A stretch of 61,635 nucleotides of DNA from Nocardia otitidiscaviarum NBRC 14405. GTDB taxonomy: Bacteria > Actinomycetota > Actinomycetes > Mycobacteriales > Mycobacteriaceae. Position numbers and translations under genes: made by a program. Below, piece after piece: positions 29,101-38,874 of the stretch. The notes beneath the pieces were generated by a model. The model saw nothing but the letters and a program-made list of their open reading frames with translations, was not told where the DNA came from and made no database searches. The stretch lies in assembly GCF_000308635.1 (NCBI RefSeq), contig NZ_BAGD01000046.1, positions 1 to 61,635 of the forward strand. The letters run 5' to 3'. How positions within the stretch are numbered: the stretch's first letter is position 1; every line of letters begins with the position of its first letter.

Positions 29101-29880
29101 CTACTTCGCCGGTTCGGCCTGGGCCGGGGCGGCGGTTTGGGGCTTGGGCTTGTCGGCCCACCTGGTGGTGCCGTCGGGGGCCTGGACGGTGGTGAGGTAT
29201 TCGATACCGGTGGCGATGAGGGCGGGGCCGCCCGCGACGATGGTTCCGATGATGCCGCCCACGCTGGCGCCGGTGGCGAGTCCGCCGATGCAGCCCGCCA
29301 CCAGTGTTGCGACACAGCCGATTGTCGCGCCGATGGCGGTGCCGACGAAGCCGCCGATGGCGGTCGCCAGGCCGAAGTGGGTGGCGAGGTTGTTGAGGGC
29401 GCGCTGGTTCTCCACCTCGGAGGCAACGGGTTTCACTGCCAGGGGTTGCGAGATGTCCAGTCCGGCAGGCTTTTCCGGGGTGAGTCGCAGCACCGTGTCG
29501 TCCTCGTCCAAGGCGGGCCGCACGGGGACCGAGACCTCGCCGAAGCGGAAGTCGAGCGGCAGCGCGACCGCCACGGCGCCGGTGGCGTCCTTGACGTCGA
29601 CGATGTCGACCGTGCGGGCGGGATCGGCGGCGGAACCGTCGGCGCGGACCAGGGTGCCGTCGCGCTCCGTCAGGCGTTCCACACCGCCGTCCTCGAGCCT
29701 GGTTCCCTTGGACAGTTCGAAGGTGCCACCTCGGAGAACGGTGACGACCGTCTTGTCGACCAGTGTGGTCGAGTACGCGAGATTCGGCGTCTCGGGCTGC
29801 TGGGCGTGTGCCGGCGCCGCTCCGAGGGTGAGTGCGCCGATCACCAGGGTGGCTGCCGCGGTGGTGCTGCGGAACTCCAT
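29101..29880 (-). CDS. Secreted protein with glycine-zipper hydrophobic domain
   Basis: A 259-residue protein. A signal peptide spans about 1-26 (cleavage after AHA). The middle is beta-rich and charged. Around residues 165-225 lies a long Gly/Ala-rich hydrophobic region with repeated GxxxG spacing (GGFVGTAIGATIG, GGIIGTIVAGG) and two Cys. A polar tail with Lys/Pro/Ala follows. The pattern suggests a secreted protein that inserts into a membrane, perhaps the mycomembrane. No catalytic motif is seen. ATG at 29880 chosen for the signal peptide. Confidence 0.75.
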   Translation of the reverse strand: MEFRSTTAAATLVIGALTLGAAPAHAQQPETPNLAYSTTLVDKTVVTVLRGGTFELSKGTRLEDGGVERLTERDGTLVRADGSAADPARTVDIVDVKDATGAVAVALPLDFRFGEVSVPVRPALDEDDTVLRLTPEKPAGLDISQPLAVKPVASEVENQRALNNLATHFGLATAIGGFVGTAIGATIGCVATLVAGCIGGLATGASVGGIIGTIVAGGPALIATGIEYLTTVQAPDGTTRWADKPKPQTAAPAQAEPAK

Positions 29881-30035
29881 GCGGTATTCCAATCATCAGG
29901 TGTCTGCGAGCGAACGCATGGCAGCCTAGTGGAACCTGTCGCAGGTCAGGCCGTTTCATACCGACCCGCCCAATTTGTCGTGAAGCTCCCGTCCCGCCCT
30001 TCGGGATTGTCCCCGGCTCCTGGCACACTGCCCGC

Positions 30036-30509
30036 ATGACCAGGTACAGCGCAGGCGTCCTGTTGTTCCGCCGCACCCCCGAGTTCGAGGTGCTGATCGC
30101 CCATATGGGCGGTCCGTTCTGGTCCCGCAAGGACACCGCCGCCTGGTCCATCCCCAAGGGTGAGTACGACCCGGAGACCGAGGACGCCGCCGCGGCCGCC
30201 CGCCGCGAGTTCACCGAGGAACTCGGGCTGCCCGTGCCCGACGGCGAATGGATCGCCCTCGGGGAGGTGGCCTACGGCAGCGGCCGCGCCCGCAAAGAGG
30301 TGAGCGCCTGGGCGATCGAGGCCGACCTCGACCCCACCCTGATCACCCCGGGCACCTTCGAGATGGAGTGGCCGCCCCGCTCCGGTCGCCTCGCCTCGTT
30401 CCCGGAAGTGGATCGCGCCGCATGGTTTTCGCCCGAGGCGGCCCGCGACCGCCTGATCGCCGCCCAGCGCGCCTTCCTCGATCGGCTCACCGAACTGGCG
30501 GTTCAGTAG
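30036..30509 (+). CDS. NUDIX hydrolase
   Basis: A 157-residue pyrophosphohydrolase. The Nudix box reads GEYDPETEDAAAAARREFTEELG (residues about 46-68, given in two parts: GEYDPETED and REFTEELG), with one extra residue in the first gap, a variant seen in COG4119. It hydrolyses nucleoside diphosphates linked to another moiety; substrate unknown. A GGCACACT box lies 7 bases before the ATG, like the one before aglA. Confidence 0.85.
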   Translation: MTRYSAGVLLFRRTPEFEVLIAHMGGPFWSRKDTAAWSIPKGEYDPETEDAAAAARREFTEELGLPVPDGEWIALGEVAYGSGRARKEVSAWAIEADLDPTLITPGTFEMEWPPRSGRLASFPEVDRAAWFSPEAARDRLIAAQRAFLDRLTELAVQ

Positions 30510-31201
30510 CCGATGGTGAAGCGGCGCTGGACGAACTGCGGGAGTTCGGCCTCGTCGAGCAGTGCCACCGCCGCGTCCTCCATGGAGATGCGGCTGGTGC
30601 CGTCGGCGGCGACCACGGCCTGATCGGTGCCGAGGCGGAAGCGGCCGGTGCGTTCGCCGGGTTCGATCAGCTCGGCGGGGCTGAAGTAGGTCCAGCGGCG
30701 ATTCGAGGTGCGCAGCACATCGAGTGCTTCCCGGTGGCCGCGTACGGCCGCGGCGTAGGCGGCGGGTAGGCCGAGGCCGGTGAGTATGTCGCCGAGGCGT
30801 TCGTCGTCCGCGGGCACCGTGCCCGGTGCGGACTCCAGGCTGCCCGCGCCGCCGACCACCAGCAGCCGAGTGCGGGGGTGGGTCTCGAGCGCTCGCAACA
30901 GTGACCGCGCGACGGTCGCGTACGCCGTGGGATCGGCGATCGACCGCGCCACTGTGTCATCGAAATCCCTTGCCGCATTGCCGGGTTGGTAGCAGCTGAT
31001 CAGGACGTCGAGGCCGGGGAGCCGGGCGGCGACCGCATCGGTGTCGAAGACGTCGAGGCTTGCCCAGGTGAGACGCGGGTCGGTGGAGCGCTGCTGCGTG
31101 GCGTCGCGGGAGAACGCCGTGACGTGGTGCCCGCGCATGAGCGCCTCTGTGGCCACGCGTCGGCCGATATTGCCGGTCGCGCCGATGACTCCGATGAACA
31201 T
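30503..31201 (-). CDS. NAD(P)-binding oxidoreductase (atypical SDR)
   Basis: A 232-residue Rossmann protein starting MFIGVIGATGNIGRRVATEA, the GxxGxxG motif of NAD(P)H-binding atypical SDRs. VVGGAGSLE near residue 116 and YFSPAELI near 170 fit this family. The AGGAG ribosome site precedes ATG at 31201. Its 3' end overlaps the convergent NUDIX gene by 7 bases. It is divergent from a TetR regulator, likely its repressor. Confidence 0.85.
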   Translation of the reverse strand: MFIGVIGATGNIGRRVATEALMRGHHVTAFSRDATQQRSTDPRLTWASLDVFDTDAVAARLPGLDVLISCYQPGNAARDFDDTVARSIADPTAYATVARSLLRALETHPRTRLLVVGGAGSLESAPGTVPADDERLGDILTGLGLPAAYAAAVRGHREALDVLRTSNRRWTYFSPAELIEPGERTGRFRLGTDQAVVAADGTSRISMEDAAVALLDEAELPQFVQRRFTIGY

Positions 31202-31340
31202 GGACTTCTCCTGGAGCTGGGGTCGGGGCGGGGAAGGAAGGTGTATCTATGCCCCGTGAGAAAACTATACGGTGTGAAGTATTTGCGCAACGTGAGTTTC
31301 TCGCACGCTTTTCGTAGAGTGGCGGGATGCGAGTGGTGAG

Positions 31341-32048
31341 ATGACAGCGACCAGGCGGGAGCGGCGGCGCACCGAGACGACGGCGGAGATCAAGGAGGTC
31401 GCGCTGCGGCTCATGGCCGCGGGCGGGCCCGGCGCGATCACGCTGCGCGCCATCGCACGCGAGATGGGGATGACGGCCAATGCCGTGTACAGCTATTTCG
31501 CCACCCGCGATGATCTGGTCACGGCGCTCATCCGGGATGTGTACGGCCAACTGGCGGATGCGGTCATCGCGGCGCGGGACGCGCGGCCGGGCGATGACGT
31601 GGCCGGACGAATCATGGCGTGGGCGCGCGCTTTCCGGGACTGGTCGGTAGCCAATCCCGAGGGATTCCGGCTCGTCTACGGCGACCCGGTGCCGGGCTAC
31701 CAGCCGCCGGAAGGCGGGGCCGCGCCCGAGGCCGAGCACCGGGTCTGTGCCGGGCTGACCGAGCTGGCGGCAGGCGCGTGGCCGACCGCCGCACCGCTGT
31801 ACGCCGATTACCGGTTCGAGTGGTCGGATTTCGATCCGAGGCTGGCCGAGGAGACCCGGGCCGAGTTCCCCGATCTCCCACCGGCAGTCATCGCGGTGGC
31901 GCTGCGGATCTGGGGACACCTGCACGGGCTGGTGTCGCTCGAGATTCGGGGGAACCTGGGAGCGCAGACCACCAACCCCGAAAAGCTGTACCGCAATGAG
32001 GTTTTCGCGCTGCTGCGGTCGTTCGGGCTGACGCCGCCGGGCGACTGA
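31341..32048 (+). CDS. TetR-family regulator with WHG-type ligand domain
   Basis: A 235-residue protein. The HTH (about 15-55) includes LRAIAREMGMTANAVYSYFATRD. The C-terminal domain ends with WGHLHGLVSLEI, the hallmark of the WHG subfamily. The divergent SDR-type gene 139 bases away is the probable target. The intergenic region has ATAC-N8-GTAT near 31268-31283 as a weak dyad. Confidence 0.88.
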   Translation: MTATRRERRRTETTAEIKEVALRLMAAGGPGAITLRAIAREMGMTANAVYSYFATRDDLVTALIRDVYGQLADAVIAARDARPGDDVAGRIMAWARAFRDWSVANPEGFRLVYGDPVPGYQPPEGGAAPEAEHRVCAGLTELAAGAWPTAAPLYADYRFEWSDFDPRLAEETRAEFPDLPPAVIAVALRIWGHLHGLVSLEIRGNLGAQTTNPEKLYRNEVFALLRSFGLTPPGD

Positions 32049-32063
32049 GCGCCCGGCGGTCGG

Positions 32064-34694
32064 TCACAGCCGGGGGTCGATCGGCTCGGTTTCCAGGGCG
32101 AGGACCGCGAAGACCGCCTCGTGGACGCGCCACAGGGGTTCCCCGGTGACGAAGCGGTCCAGGGACTCCAGGCCGAGGGCGTATTCGCGCAGGGCCAGGG
32201 AGCGTTTGCCGCCGAGGGCGCGCTGGCGCAGGCGCTGCAGGTTCTCCGGGCGGAGGTATTCCGGTCCGTAGATGATGCGGAGGTATTCCGGGCCGCGGCA
32301 TTTCACGCCGGGCTGAACCGGGCGGTTGCTCCGGGTGCCGGTACCGGTCACGAAGGAAGCCAGGGGCTTGACCACCATGCCCTCGCCACCGGCGGCGGTG
32401 AGCTCGGTCCACCAGGCGGTCGCGGCGGCTTCGCTGACGTGCGGGGCCGCCGCGGCCGGGTCGGCAGCTGTTGCGGTCGCCTCCGTCGCCGTGGCCGCGG
32501 TGGTGAGGTCCACGATCATCCGGCGGGTGGGTGTGAACAGTTCCGGGTCGGCAGTGATGAGGCAGTCGATGCGCTCCAGGTGCCAGGTGTGGTCGCGCAG
32601 TGCGTGATTCGCACCCTCGGCGGCCAGCAGCTGGAATGGGGCCAGGCGGACTCCGGCGAGGCCGTCGGTGGCCCAGCAGTAGCGGCCGTAGGCGGCGGTG
32701 AACGCCTCCGCGTCGGTGCGCCGGTCGACGGTGCGGGCGGCCAGGTCGCCCACCTCGAGACCGCGCGCCACCGCCGCGGCGAGTACCGATTCGGCGGCTC
32801 CCAGCGATGCCCGCGCCGCCGTGCCCACCGCCGCGTACTGGGAGCGCAGCAGGCCCAGTGCCTTGGCCGACCAGGGCAGCAGTTCGGTATCGAACAGCAG
32901 CCAGTCGGTCGCCAATTCCTCGAACAGGCCGGACTTCTCGGCCGCCGCGCGAACGCGGGCCAGCAGCGCCTCGGTGTCCTCCGGCGCGTCGAAGAACGGG
33001 CGGCCGGTGCGGGTGTACACCGCGCCGGTACTGCCGTCGTCGATACCGAAGCGGTCGCGGGCGGTGTCGGCCGAGCGCGCCACCATGACCACGGCGCGCG
33101 AACCCATGTGCTTCTCTTCGCACACCACGGTGGCCACGCCCTCGGAGCGGTAGTAGTCGAACGCCTCCGCCGGATGCTCGAGATGACCGTCGACGGCCGA
33201 GGTGGCGCAGGGGGACATGGTCGGCGGCAGATACACCAGCCAGCGCGGATCGATGGCGAAGCGGCTCATCACCTCGAGCGCCGCGGCGGCGGCATCCTCC
33301 TGGACGCCGACGCGGTCCAGGTAGCGCGTCTGCACCACCCGGCGGCCGAGCACATCGTCGAGATCCAGGACGCCCGGATCGCGGCGCACCGCCTCGGTCG
33401 CCCCACCCGGATCCTGGAGCGGGCGGGCCGGCTCGAACCACACCTGTTCCGCCGCGACGGAGACGGTCTCCTTCTCCGGATAGCGCAGGGCGCTGAGCTG
33501 GCCGCCGAACACCACGCCGGTATCCAGGCACAGGGTGTTGTTCACCCACTGCAAACGGGTGACGGGGGTGTGCCCGTACAGCACCATGGCCCGGCCGCGA
33601 TAGTCGTCCGCCCACGGGTAGCGCACCGGCAGCCCGTATTCGTCGGTCTCACCGGTGGTTTCGCCGTACATGGCGAACGAGCGCACCCGGCCGGAGGCCC
33701 GGCCCTGGTACTCCTCCTTCAAACCCGCGTGCGCGACAACGAGTTTGCCGTCGTCGAGCACGTAGTGGCTCACCAGTGCCCGGCACCACTCGTGCGCGGC
33801 CTTGCGGAAGGCTTCGTCCTCGGCCGCCAGCTGATCCATGGATTCGGCCAGGCCGTGCGCGATCTTGACCTTGCGCCCGTCCAGGGCGCGCACCAGCTTG
33901 AATTCGTGATTGCCGGTGACGCACAGCGCGTTTCCGGCGGCCACCATGCCCATGACCAGGCGCAGCACGCCCGGGGTGTCCGGGCCGCGGTCCACCAGGT
34001 CGCCGACGAACACCGCGGTGCGGCCGTCGGGGTGGTGCGCGTCCACCGGGCGGCCGTCCTCGTCGCGGGCGACCCGGTAGCCGAGCGTGCCGAGCAGGGT
34101 CTCGAGTTCGGAGCGGCAGCCGTGCACGTCGCCGATCACGTCGAACGGGCCGGTGAGGTCACGCCGGTCGTTCCACAGCCGCTCGTTCACGATGGTCGCG
34201 GCGTCGATCTCGGCGACGCCGCGCAGGATGTGCACCTTGCGGAAGCCCTCGCGCTCCAGGTGGCGCAGGCTGCGGCGCAGATCGCGCTGCTGGCGCACCA
34301 CCACGTGCTTGCCCAGGTGGGCGCGGTCGGGGCGCCGGGTATTGCGTTCCAGGCACACCGCGTCCGGGACATCGAGCACGATGGCCACGGGCAGGACGTC
34401 GTGGGCGCGGGCCAGTTCGATCAGTTCCCTGCGGGCCTGCGGCTGCACATTGGTCGCGTCCACCACGGTGCGCAGGCCGCGACGCAGCCGCACCCCGGCG
34501 ATGTGGTGCAGCAGGGCGAAGGCGTCGGGCGTGGCGGACTGATCGTTCTCGTCGTCGCTGACGATGCCGCGGCAGGCATCCGAGGACACGATGGCCGTGG
34601 AGCGGAAGTGCTTGCGCGCGAAGGTGGATTTACCGGAGCCGGTACTGCCGACGAGGACGACGAGCGCGAGTTCCGGAATGGACAGCGCGGTCAT
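32064..34694 (-). CDS. pnkp: Bacterial Pnkp: polynucleotide kinase-phosphatase-ligase
   Basis: An 876-residue three-domain RNA end-healing and sealing enzyme, close to the ~870 residues of the Clostridium thermocellum enzyme. Domain 1 (about 1-170) is a 5'-OH kinase with P-loop GSTGSGKST at 16-24. Domain 2 (about 180-400) is a metallophosphoesterase with GDVHG at 188-192, GDLVDRGPD and GNHE. Domain 3 (about 410-876) is an adenylyltransferase with EEKHMGSR, putative AMP-accepting Lys528. It repairs RNAs cut by ribotoxins together with Hen1. ATGA overlap with hen1 defines the start. Confidence 0.95.
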   Translation of the reverse strand: MTALSIPELALVVLVGSTGSGKSTFARKHFRSTAIVSSDACRGIVSDDENDQSATPDAFALLHHIAGVRLRRGLRTVVDATNVQPQARRELIELARAHDVLPVAIVLDVPDAVCLERNTRRPDRAHLGKHVVVRQQRDLRRSLRHLEREGFRKVHILRGVAEIDAATIVNERLWNDRRDLTGPFDVIGDVHGCRSELETLLGTLGYRVARDEDGRPVDAHHPDGRTAVFVGDLVDRGPDTPGVLRLVMGMVAAGNALCVTGNHEFKLVRALDGRKVKIAHGLAESMDQLAAEDEAFRKAAHEWCRALVSHYVLDDGKLVVAHAGLKEEYQGRASGRVRSFAMYGETTGETDEYGLPVRYPWADDYRGRAMVLYGHTPVTRLQWVNNTLCLDTGVVFGGQLSALRYPEKETVSVAAEQVWFEPARPLQDPGGATEAVRRDPGVLDLDDVLGRRVVQTRYLDRVGVQEDAAAAALEVMSRFAIDPRWLVYLPPTMSPCATSAVDGHLEHPAEAFDYYRSEGVATVVCEEKHMGSRAVVMVARSADTARDRFGIDDGSTGAVYTRTGRPFFDAPEDTEALLARVRAAAEKSGLFEELATDWLLFDTELLPWSAKALGLLRSQYAAVGTAARASLGAAESVLAAAVARGLEVGDLAARTVDRRTDAEAFTAAYGRYCWATDGLAGVRLAPFQLLAAEGANHALRDHTWHLERIDCLITADPELFTPTRRMIVDLTTAATATEATATAADPAAAAPHVSEAAATAWWTELTAAGGEGMVVKPLASFVTGTGTRSNRPVQPGVKCRGPEYLRIIYGPEYLRPENLQRLRQRALGGKRSLALREYALGLESLDRFVTGEPLWRVHEAVFAVLALETEPIDPRL

Positions 34695-36463
34695 GACACG
34701 ACTCCTTTCGTATCGTCGGTGGCGGGTCGGGTGAACACCGCCATCTGGGTGGGTGGGCCGAGGGCGTCGTCCTCGGGGCCGATGGGAACGAAACGCACCG
34801 CATAGCCGTAGGTTTCGGCGACGCCGCGCGCCCAGGCGGCGAATTCGCTGCGGCTCCACTCGAAGCGGTGGTCGGCGTGCCGGAACTTGCCCGCGGGCAG
34901 GCCCTCGTAGAGCGAGTTGTACTCGCCGTTGGGGGTGGTGACGAGTACGGCTGCCGGTGCGGCGGAACCGAATACGGCATGTTCGAGCGCGCGCAGCCGG
35001 GAGGCGTCGACATGCTCGATCACCTCCATGAGCACCGCCGCGTCATACCCGCGCAGCGACGCGTCGGTGTAGGTCAGCGCGCCCTGGCGCAGACTCACCC
35101 GCCGTGCCTGCCACTCCGGCAGCCGCGCCATCCGCCGCTTGGCGATATGCAGCGACCGCACGGCCACATCCACGCCCACGATCTCGGTGAACGCCCGATC
35201 CGCCACCAGTTCCCGCAGCAGCGCGCCCTCACCGCAGCCCAGGTCGAGCACCCGCTGCGCCCCGACCTCGTGCAGTGCGCGCATGACGGCGGCGCGCCGG
35301 GTGACGGCCAGCGACGGTGGCCGGGGTGCGGCTTCGGCCGCTGTCGACACGGCTGCCGTGCTCGCCGTGCGGGCTTCCGGCGTGGCCGGGTGCGGCACGG
35401 TGGCGTCCGGTGTGACCGACGGCGCGGTGCCGACCGCGAGCTCCGGGTGTGGTGCCGGGGTCGTGCCGGTCGCCGCTGTGCGGTGTGGTGTGGATGCGGT
35501 GGTGACCGGTGCCGATGTCGTGACGACGGGCTCGATGTTCTGGACCGGGGAATTCCCGCCGGTGGAGTTCGCGGCGTCGGTGCTGTGCGCGGCATCCGTG
35601 GTTTTCCCGGCGTCGTCTCCTTCCACCACGCGTGCTTCGGCGGCGAGGCTCTCGGAATCGGTTGTGTCGTCCAGGTTCTCCTCGATCGCGCCGAGATCCT
35701 CCGGTTCCAGGTCATCCACCTCGGCCAGGCGCGCCAGGGCGGCGCGGACCAGGGTGTGGCGGCGGGAGAGGTAGCGGCGGGTGATCCATTCGCGGTCCGG
35801 GTGGTCGGCGAGCCAGCCGGCGCCGAAGCGCAGCAGCTTGTCGATCTCGGTGGTGTCGAGCCAGTAGTGTTTGCTGCCGTCCAGGACGGGGAGCAGGACG
35901 TAGAGGTGGGCGAGGGCGTCCGCCAGGCGCAGTGCGCCGGTGAGTTCCAGTCGCAGGTAATGGGATTCGCCCCACTCGGGGAAGGCCGGGTCCAGGGGCA
36001 GTGGCGTCGCCACCACGGTCCAGCCGAGGGGCGCGAAGACGCGCTCGGCCGCTTCCGGGCCGCCCTTGCAGGGGACCGCGGGCAGGTCGATGCGCAGGGG
36101 CAGCACCAGGTCCGGCAGTTCGGGGCGCTGGGCGCAGCGGCCGTGCAGGGCCGAGCCGAACACCTTGGCGATCGCCACCGACAGCAGGGACGAGGCCGCG
36201 TACGGCCGGTCGTTCACATACTGGGCGAGGCTGAATTCCGGTGTGCCGCGTTGTTTTCCGCGTACCAGCCGAACCGGATCCACCTCCAGCAGCAGTGCCG
36301 CGGTGCAGCGCTGGGCGGTCGCCTCGGGGTAGAGCACGTGCGCCATGCCGTACGACTGCTCGAACGCCTGCACCTTGGCGGGGTTCTTGTGCAGCAGATA
36401 GCCCAGGTCGTCCGCCGTCCAGGCGGCGTCCTCCGGTCGCGTACAGGTAATGGTCAACAGCAC
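34691..36463 (-). CDS. hen1: Bacterial Hen1: RNA 3'-terminal ribose 2'-O-methyltransferase
   Basis: A 590-residue protein, longer than the usual ~460. The N-terminal domain (1 to about 258; LLTITCTR, DLGYLLHKNP) activates Pnkp ligation. A Thr/Ala/Pro-rich linker of roughly 120 residues (about 260-382) is unusual. The methyltransferase (about 390-590) has the SAM motif VLDLGCGEG near 405, the metal-binding EVIEH near 480, and DHRFEW. It methylates the 3' ribose of broken RNA before sealing, so the repaired RNA resists recutting. GTG at 36463 matches the family start; an ATG at 36487 is the alternative. Confidence 0.93.
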   Translation of the reverse strand: MLLTITCTRPEDAAWTADDLGYLLHKNPAKVQAFEQSYGMAHVLYPEATAQRCTAALLLEVDPVRLVRGKQRGTPEFSLAQYVNDRPYAASSLLSVAIAKVFGSALHGRCAQRPELPDLVLPLRIDLPAVPCKGGPEAAERVFAPLGWTVVATPLPLDPAFPEWGESHYLRLELTGALRLADALAHLYVLLPVLDGSKHYWLDTTEIDKLLRFGAGWLADHPDREWITRRYLSRRHTLVRAALARLAEVDDLEPEDLGAIEENLDDTTDSESLAAEARVVEGDDAGKTTDAAHSTDAANSTGGNSPVQNIEPVVTTSAPVTTASTPHRTAATGTTPAPHPELAVGTAPSVTPDATVPHPATPEARTASTAAVSTAAEAAPRPPSLAVTRRAAVMRALHEVGAQRVLDLGCGEGALLRELVADRAFTEIVGVDVAVRSLHIAKRRMARLPEWQARRVSLRQGALTYTDASLRGYDAAVLMEVIEHVDASRLRALEHAVFGSAAPAAVLVTTPNGEYNSLYEGLPAGKFRHADHRFEWSRSEFAAWARGVAETYGYAVRFVPIGPEDDALGPPTQMAVFTRPATDDTKGVVS

Positions 36464-36614
36464 CCGGCGATCGTCTCCCACCCGCATGTCACCCGCAATC
36501 GAATTCACCCCGTACCGGTGTCGGGTGCGGCGAGTTCGGTGGCCGCTCAGCTCGTTCGTGTAGTTTCGGCGCGGACATCGCCGCCCACAGGGTGGCCGGA
36601 TAGGCAGCGAGGAG

Positions 36615-37187
36615 ATGCGGATGCGCGTGGTGGGCAGGATCGGGTCGATCGGCGTGGCGGCCTGCGCCGTGCTGGCGTTGGCGGGCTGTGGTGAGGACAC
36701 GAGCAAGTCCGCCGACTCGACGACCACCGAGTCCACCAGCGTCGCGGCGCTGCCGCAGACCACCGCGTCCAAGGGCCGCGAATGCACCGCCGAGGACATC
36801 GGCGTCACCGGCGGGTTCGGCGAGGCTCCCGAGATCACCATTCCGGACGACTGCGATCCGCCGACACAGCTCGTCGTGAAGGATCTGGTGGTCGGCGACG
36901 GCCCGGCCGCCAAGGCGGGCGATCAGCTGACCATGAACTACACGCTCGTCACCTGGTCGGACAAGAAGAAGCTGGACAGCTCCTTCGACCGCGGTGAGAC
37001 CTTCCCGCTGACCCTGGGTCAGGGCATGGTCATCGAGGGCTGGGACACCGGCCTGGAGGGCGTCACCGAGGGCAGCCGCCGCCTGCTCATCGTCCCGCCG
37101 GAGCTGGGCTACGGCTCCAGCAGCCGCGGCGGCATGAAGCCGAACGAGACCCTGGTCTTCGTGACCGATGCCGTGAAAGTGGGCTAG
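36615..37187 (+). CDS. FKBP-type peptidyl-prolyl isomerase lipoprotein
   Basis: A 190-residue lipoprotein. A signal peptide ends in lipobox LALAGC (Cys near residue 25). A short Thr/Ser linker leads to the FKBP domain (about 85-190) with [26 protein letters not shown] and [11 protein letters not shown]. It assists protein folding outside the membrane. It is followed by tig, itself an FKBP-like chaperone. Start ATG at 36615 or 36621. Confidence 0.92.
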   Translation: MRMRVVGRIGSIGVAACAVLALAGCGEDTSKSADSTTTESTSVAALPQTTASKGRECTAEDIGVTGGFGEAPEITIPDDCDPPTQLVVKDLVVGDGPAAKAGDQLTMNYTLVTWSDKKKLDSSFDRGETFPLTLGQGMVIEGWDTGLEGVTEGSRRLLIVPPELGYGSSSRGGMKPNETLVFVTDAVKVG

Positions 37188-37318
37188 CGAACGCCGTCGC
37201 GGCCCCTACGCAGCCGATTGCACCGCTCGAACCCCCGTCGACTACCCTGGTCGGGATGCCTACGGGGGGACCGAGCCGTCAATACGAACGAACGAACCAA
37301 CGAACAAGGAGCATGTCC

Positions 37319-38713
37319 GTGAAGAGCACCGTCGAGCAGCTGAGCCCGACCCGGGTCCGGATCAATGTCGAGGTGCCCTTCGAGGAGCTGAAGCCGGACT
37401 TCGACAAGGCGTACAAGGCGCTGGCGTCGCAGGTCCGCATCCCCGGTTTCCGTCCGGGTAAGGCCCCGGCCAAGCTCCTCGAGGCCCGTCTCGGCCGCGG
37501 CGCGGTGCTGGAGCAGGTCGTCAACGACGTGCTGCCCAAGCGCTACAGCGAGGCCGTCATGACCTCCGAGGTGAAGGTCATCGGCCAGCCCGAGATCGAG
37601 ATCACCAAGATCGAGGACGGCCAGGAGCTGGCGTTCACCGCCGAGGTCGACGTGCGTCCCGAGATCACCCTGCCCGACTTCGCGAGCCTGTCGGTCACCG
37701 TCGACCCGATCGAGGTCTCCGACGAGGACGTGGAGAAGCAGCTGGACTCGCTGCGCCAGCGCTTCGGCACCCTGACCTCGGTCGAGCGCGCCATCGAGAA
37801 CGGCGACTTCGTCTCCATCGACCTGTCCGCCACCGTGGACGGCCAGGAGGTCGAGGAGGCCTCGACCACCGGCCTGTCGCACGAGGTCGGTTCCGGGCAG
37901 CTGATCGAGGGCCTGGACGAGACCCTGATCGGCCTGAAGGCGGAGGAGTCCAAGGACTTCACCTCCAAGCTGGTCGCCGGTGAGCACGCGGGCAAGGACG
38001 CCGTCATCACCGTCAAGGTGAACTCGGTCAAGGAGCGCGAGCTGCCCGAGGCCGACGACGAGTTCGCCCAGATGGCAAGCGAATTCGACACCATCGACGA
38101 GCTGAAGGCCGATCTGGTCAAGCGCGTCGAGCAGTCCAAGAAGGTGCAGCAGGCGGGCGAGATCCGCGACAAGGTGCTCGACGCCCTGCTGGCGGCCACC
38201 GATGTGCCGCTGCCGGAGAAGGTCGTGCAGGCCGAGATCGACGCGGTGCTGCACGACGCCGTCCACGGCTTCGACCACGACGAGGCCAAGCTGGCCGAGG
38301 CGCTGGAGGCGCAGGGCTCCTCCCGCGAGGAGTTCGACAAGGACACCAAGGAGGCGGCCGAGAAGTCGGTCAAGACCCAGCTGGTGCTCGATGTCGTCGC
38401 CGAGCAGGAGAACACCCAGGTCGGCCAGGACGAGCTGACGGAGCGGATCATCTTCCAGGCGCAGCGCTACGGCATGTCGCCCGACCAGTTCATCCAGCAG
38501 GTGCAGCAGGCGGGCCAGCTCGGCGCGATCTTCGCCGATGTGCGCCGGGGCAAGGCCCTGGCCGGTGTGGTCACCGCCGCGACCGTCACCGACACCGCGG
38601 GCAACACCGTGGACACCGCCGAGATGTTCGGCGCTCCGGCCGAAGAGGCCGAGGAAGTCTCCGCCCAGGAACTCGCCGAGGTGGCCGACGCCGCCGAGGC
38701 CGAGGCCAAGTAG
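37319..38713 (+). CDS. tig: Trigger factor chaperone
   Basis: A 464-residue ribosome-bound chaperone. The ribosome-binding loop GFRPGKAPA is near residue 44, the PPIase domain begins near 150, and the C-terminal arms follow; an acidic Glu/Ala tail ends the protein. GTG at 37319 lies 7 bases after AAGGAG, while the upstream ATG (37313) is too close to it; GTG also gives the family start [15 protein letters not shown] strong terminator separates it from clpP1. Confidence 0.96.
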   Translation: MKSTVEQLSPTRVRINVEVPFEELKPDFDKAYKALASQVRIPGFRPGKAPAKLLEARLGRGAVLEQVVNDVLPKRYSEAVMTSEVKVIGQPEIEITKIEDGQELAFTAEVDVRPEITLPDFASLSVTVDPIEVSDEDVEKQLDSLRQRFGTLTSVERAIENGDFVSIDLSATVDGQEVEEASTTGLSHEVGSGQLIEGLDETLIGLKAEESKDFTSKLVAGEHAGKDAVITVKVNSVKERELPEADDEFAQMASEFDTIDELKADLVKRVEQSKKVQQAGEIRDKVLDALLAATDVPLPEKVVQAEIDAVLHDAVHGFDHDEAKLAEALEAQGSSREEFDKDTKEAAEKSVKTQLVLDVVAEQENTQVGQDELTERIIFQAQRYGMSPDQFIQQVQQAGQLGAIFADVRRGKALAGVVTAATVTDTAGNTVDTAEMFGAPAEEAEEVSAQELAEVADAAEAEAK

Positions 38714-38765
38714 ACGAGGCCGGATAAATACGGCACTACGGCGCGTGTAGGTTTTGCGCTGTGAG

Positions 38766-38807
38766 CGAAGCAGGGCGGTACCGGGAGTTCGGTGCCGCCC
38801 TGCTTCG
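38766..38807 (+). terminator. Terminator after tig
   Basis: A perfect 13-bp stem, CGAAGCAGGGCGG with CCGCCCTGCTTCG, extended by four or five more pairs to about 18 bp around a 6-base loop, then TTAGGGTTT. The clpP1 promoter must therefore lie between 38808 and 38874. Confidence 0.85.
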
Positions 38808-38874
38808 TTAGGGTTTGTGTCAGCGAATCAGTAGGGCTTGGTGGGACCAGGCCGGTGAGAGAGGGCAGGTATCC

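Noticed and set aside
28077..32048. Genomic island inserted at tRNA-Pro
   Set aside because: No integrase, no duplicated tRNA 3' end and no change in base composition was seen.
32121..34805. Long plus-strand frame opposite pnkp
   Set aside because: Antisense of a protein with all three Pnkp catalytic domains.
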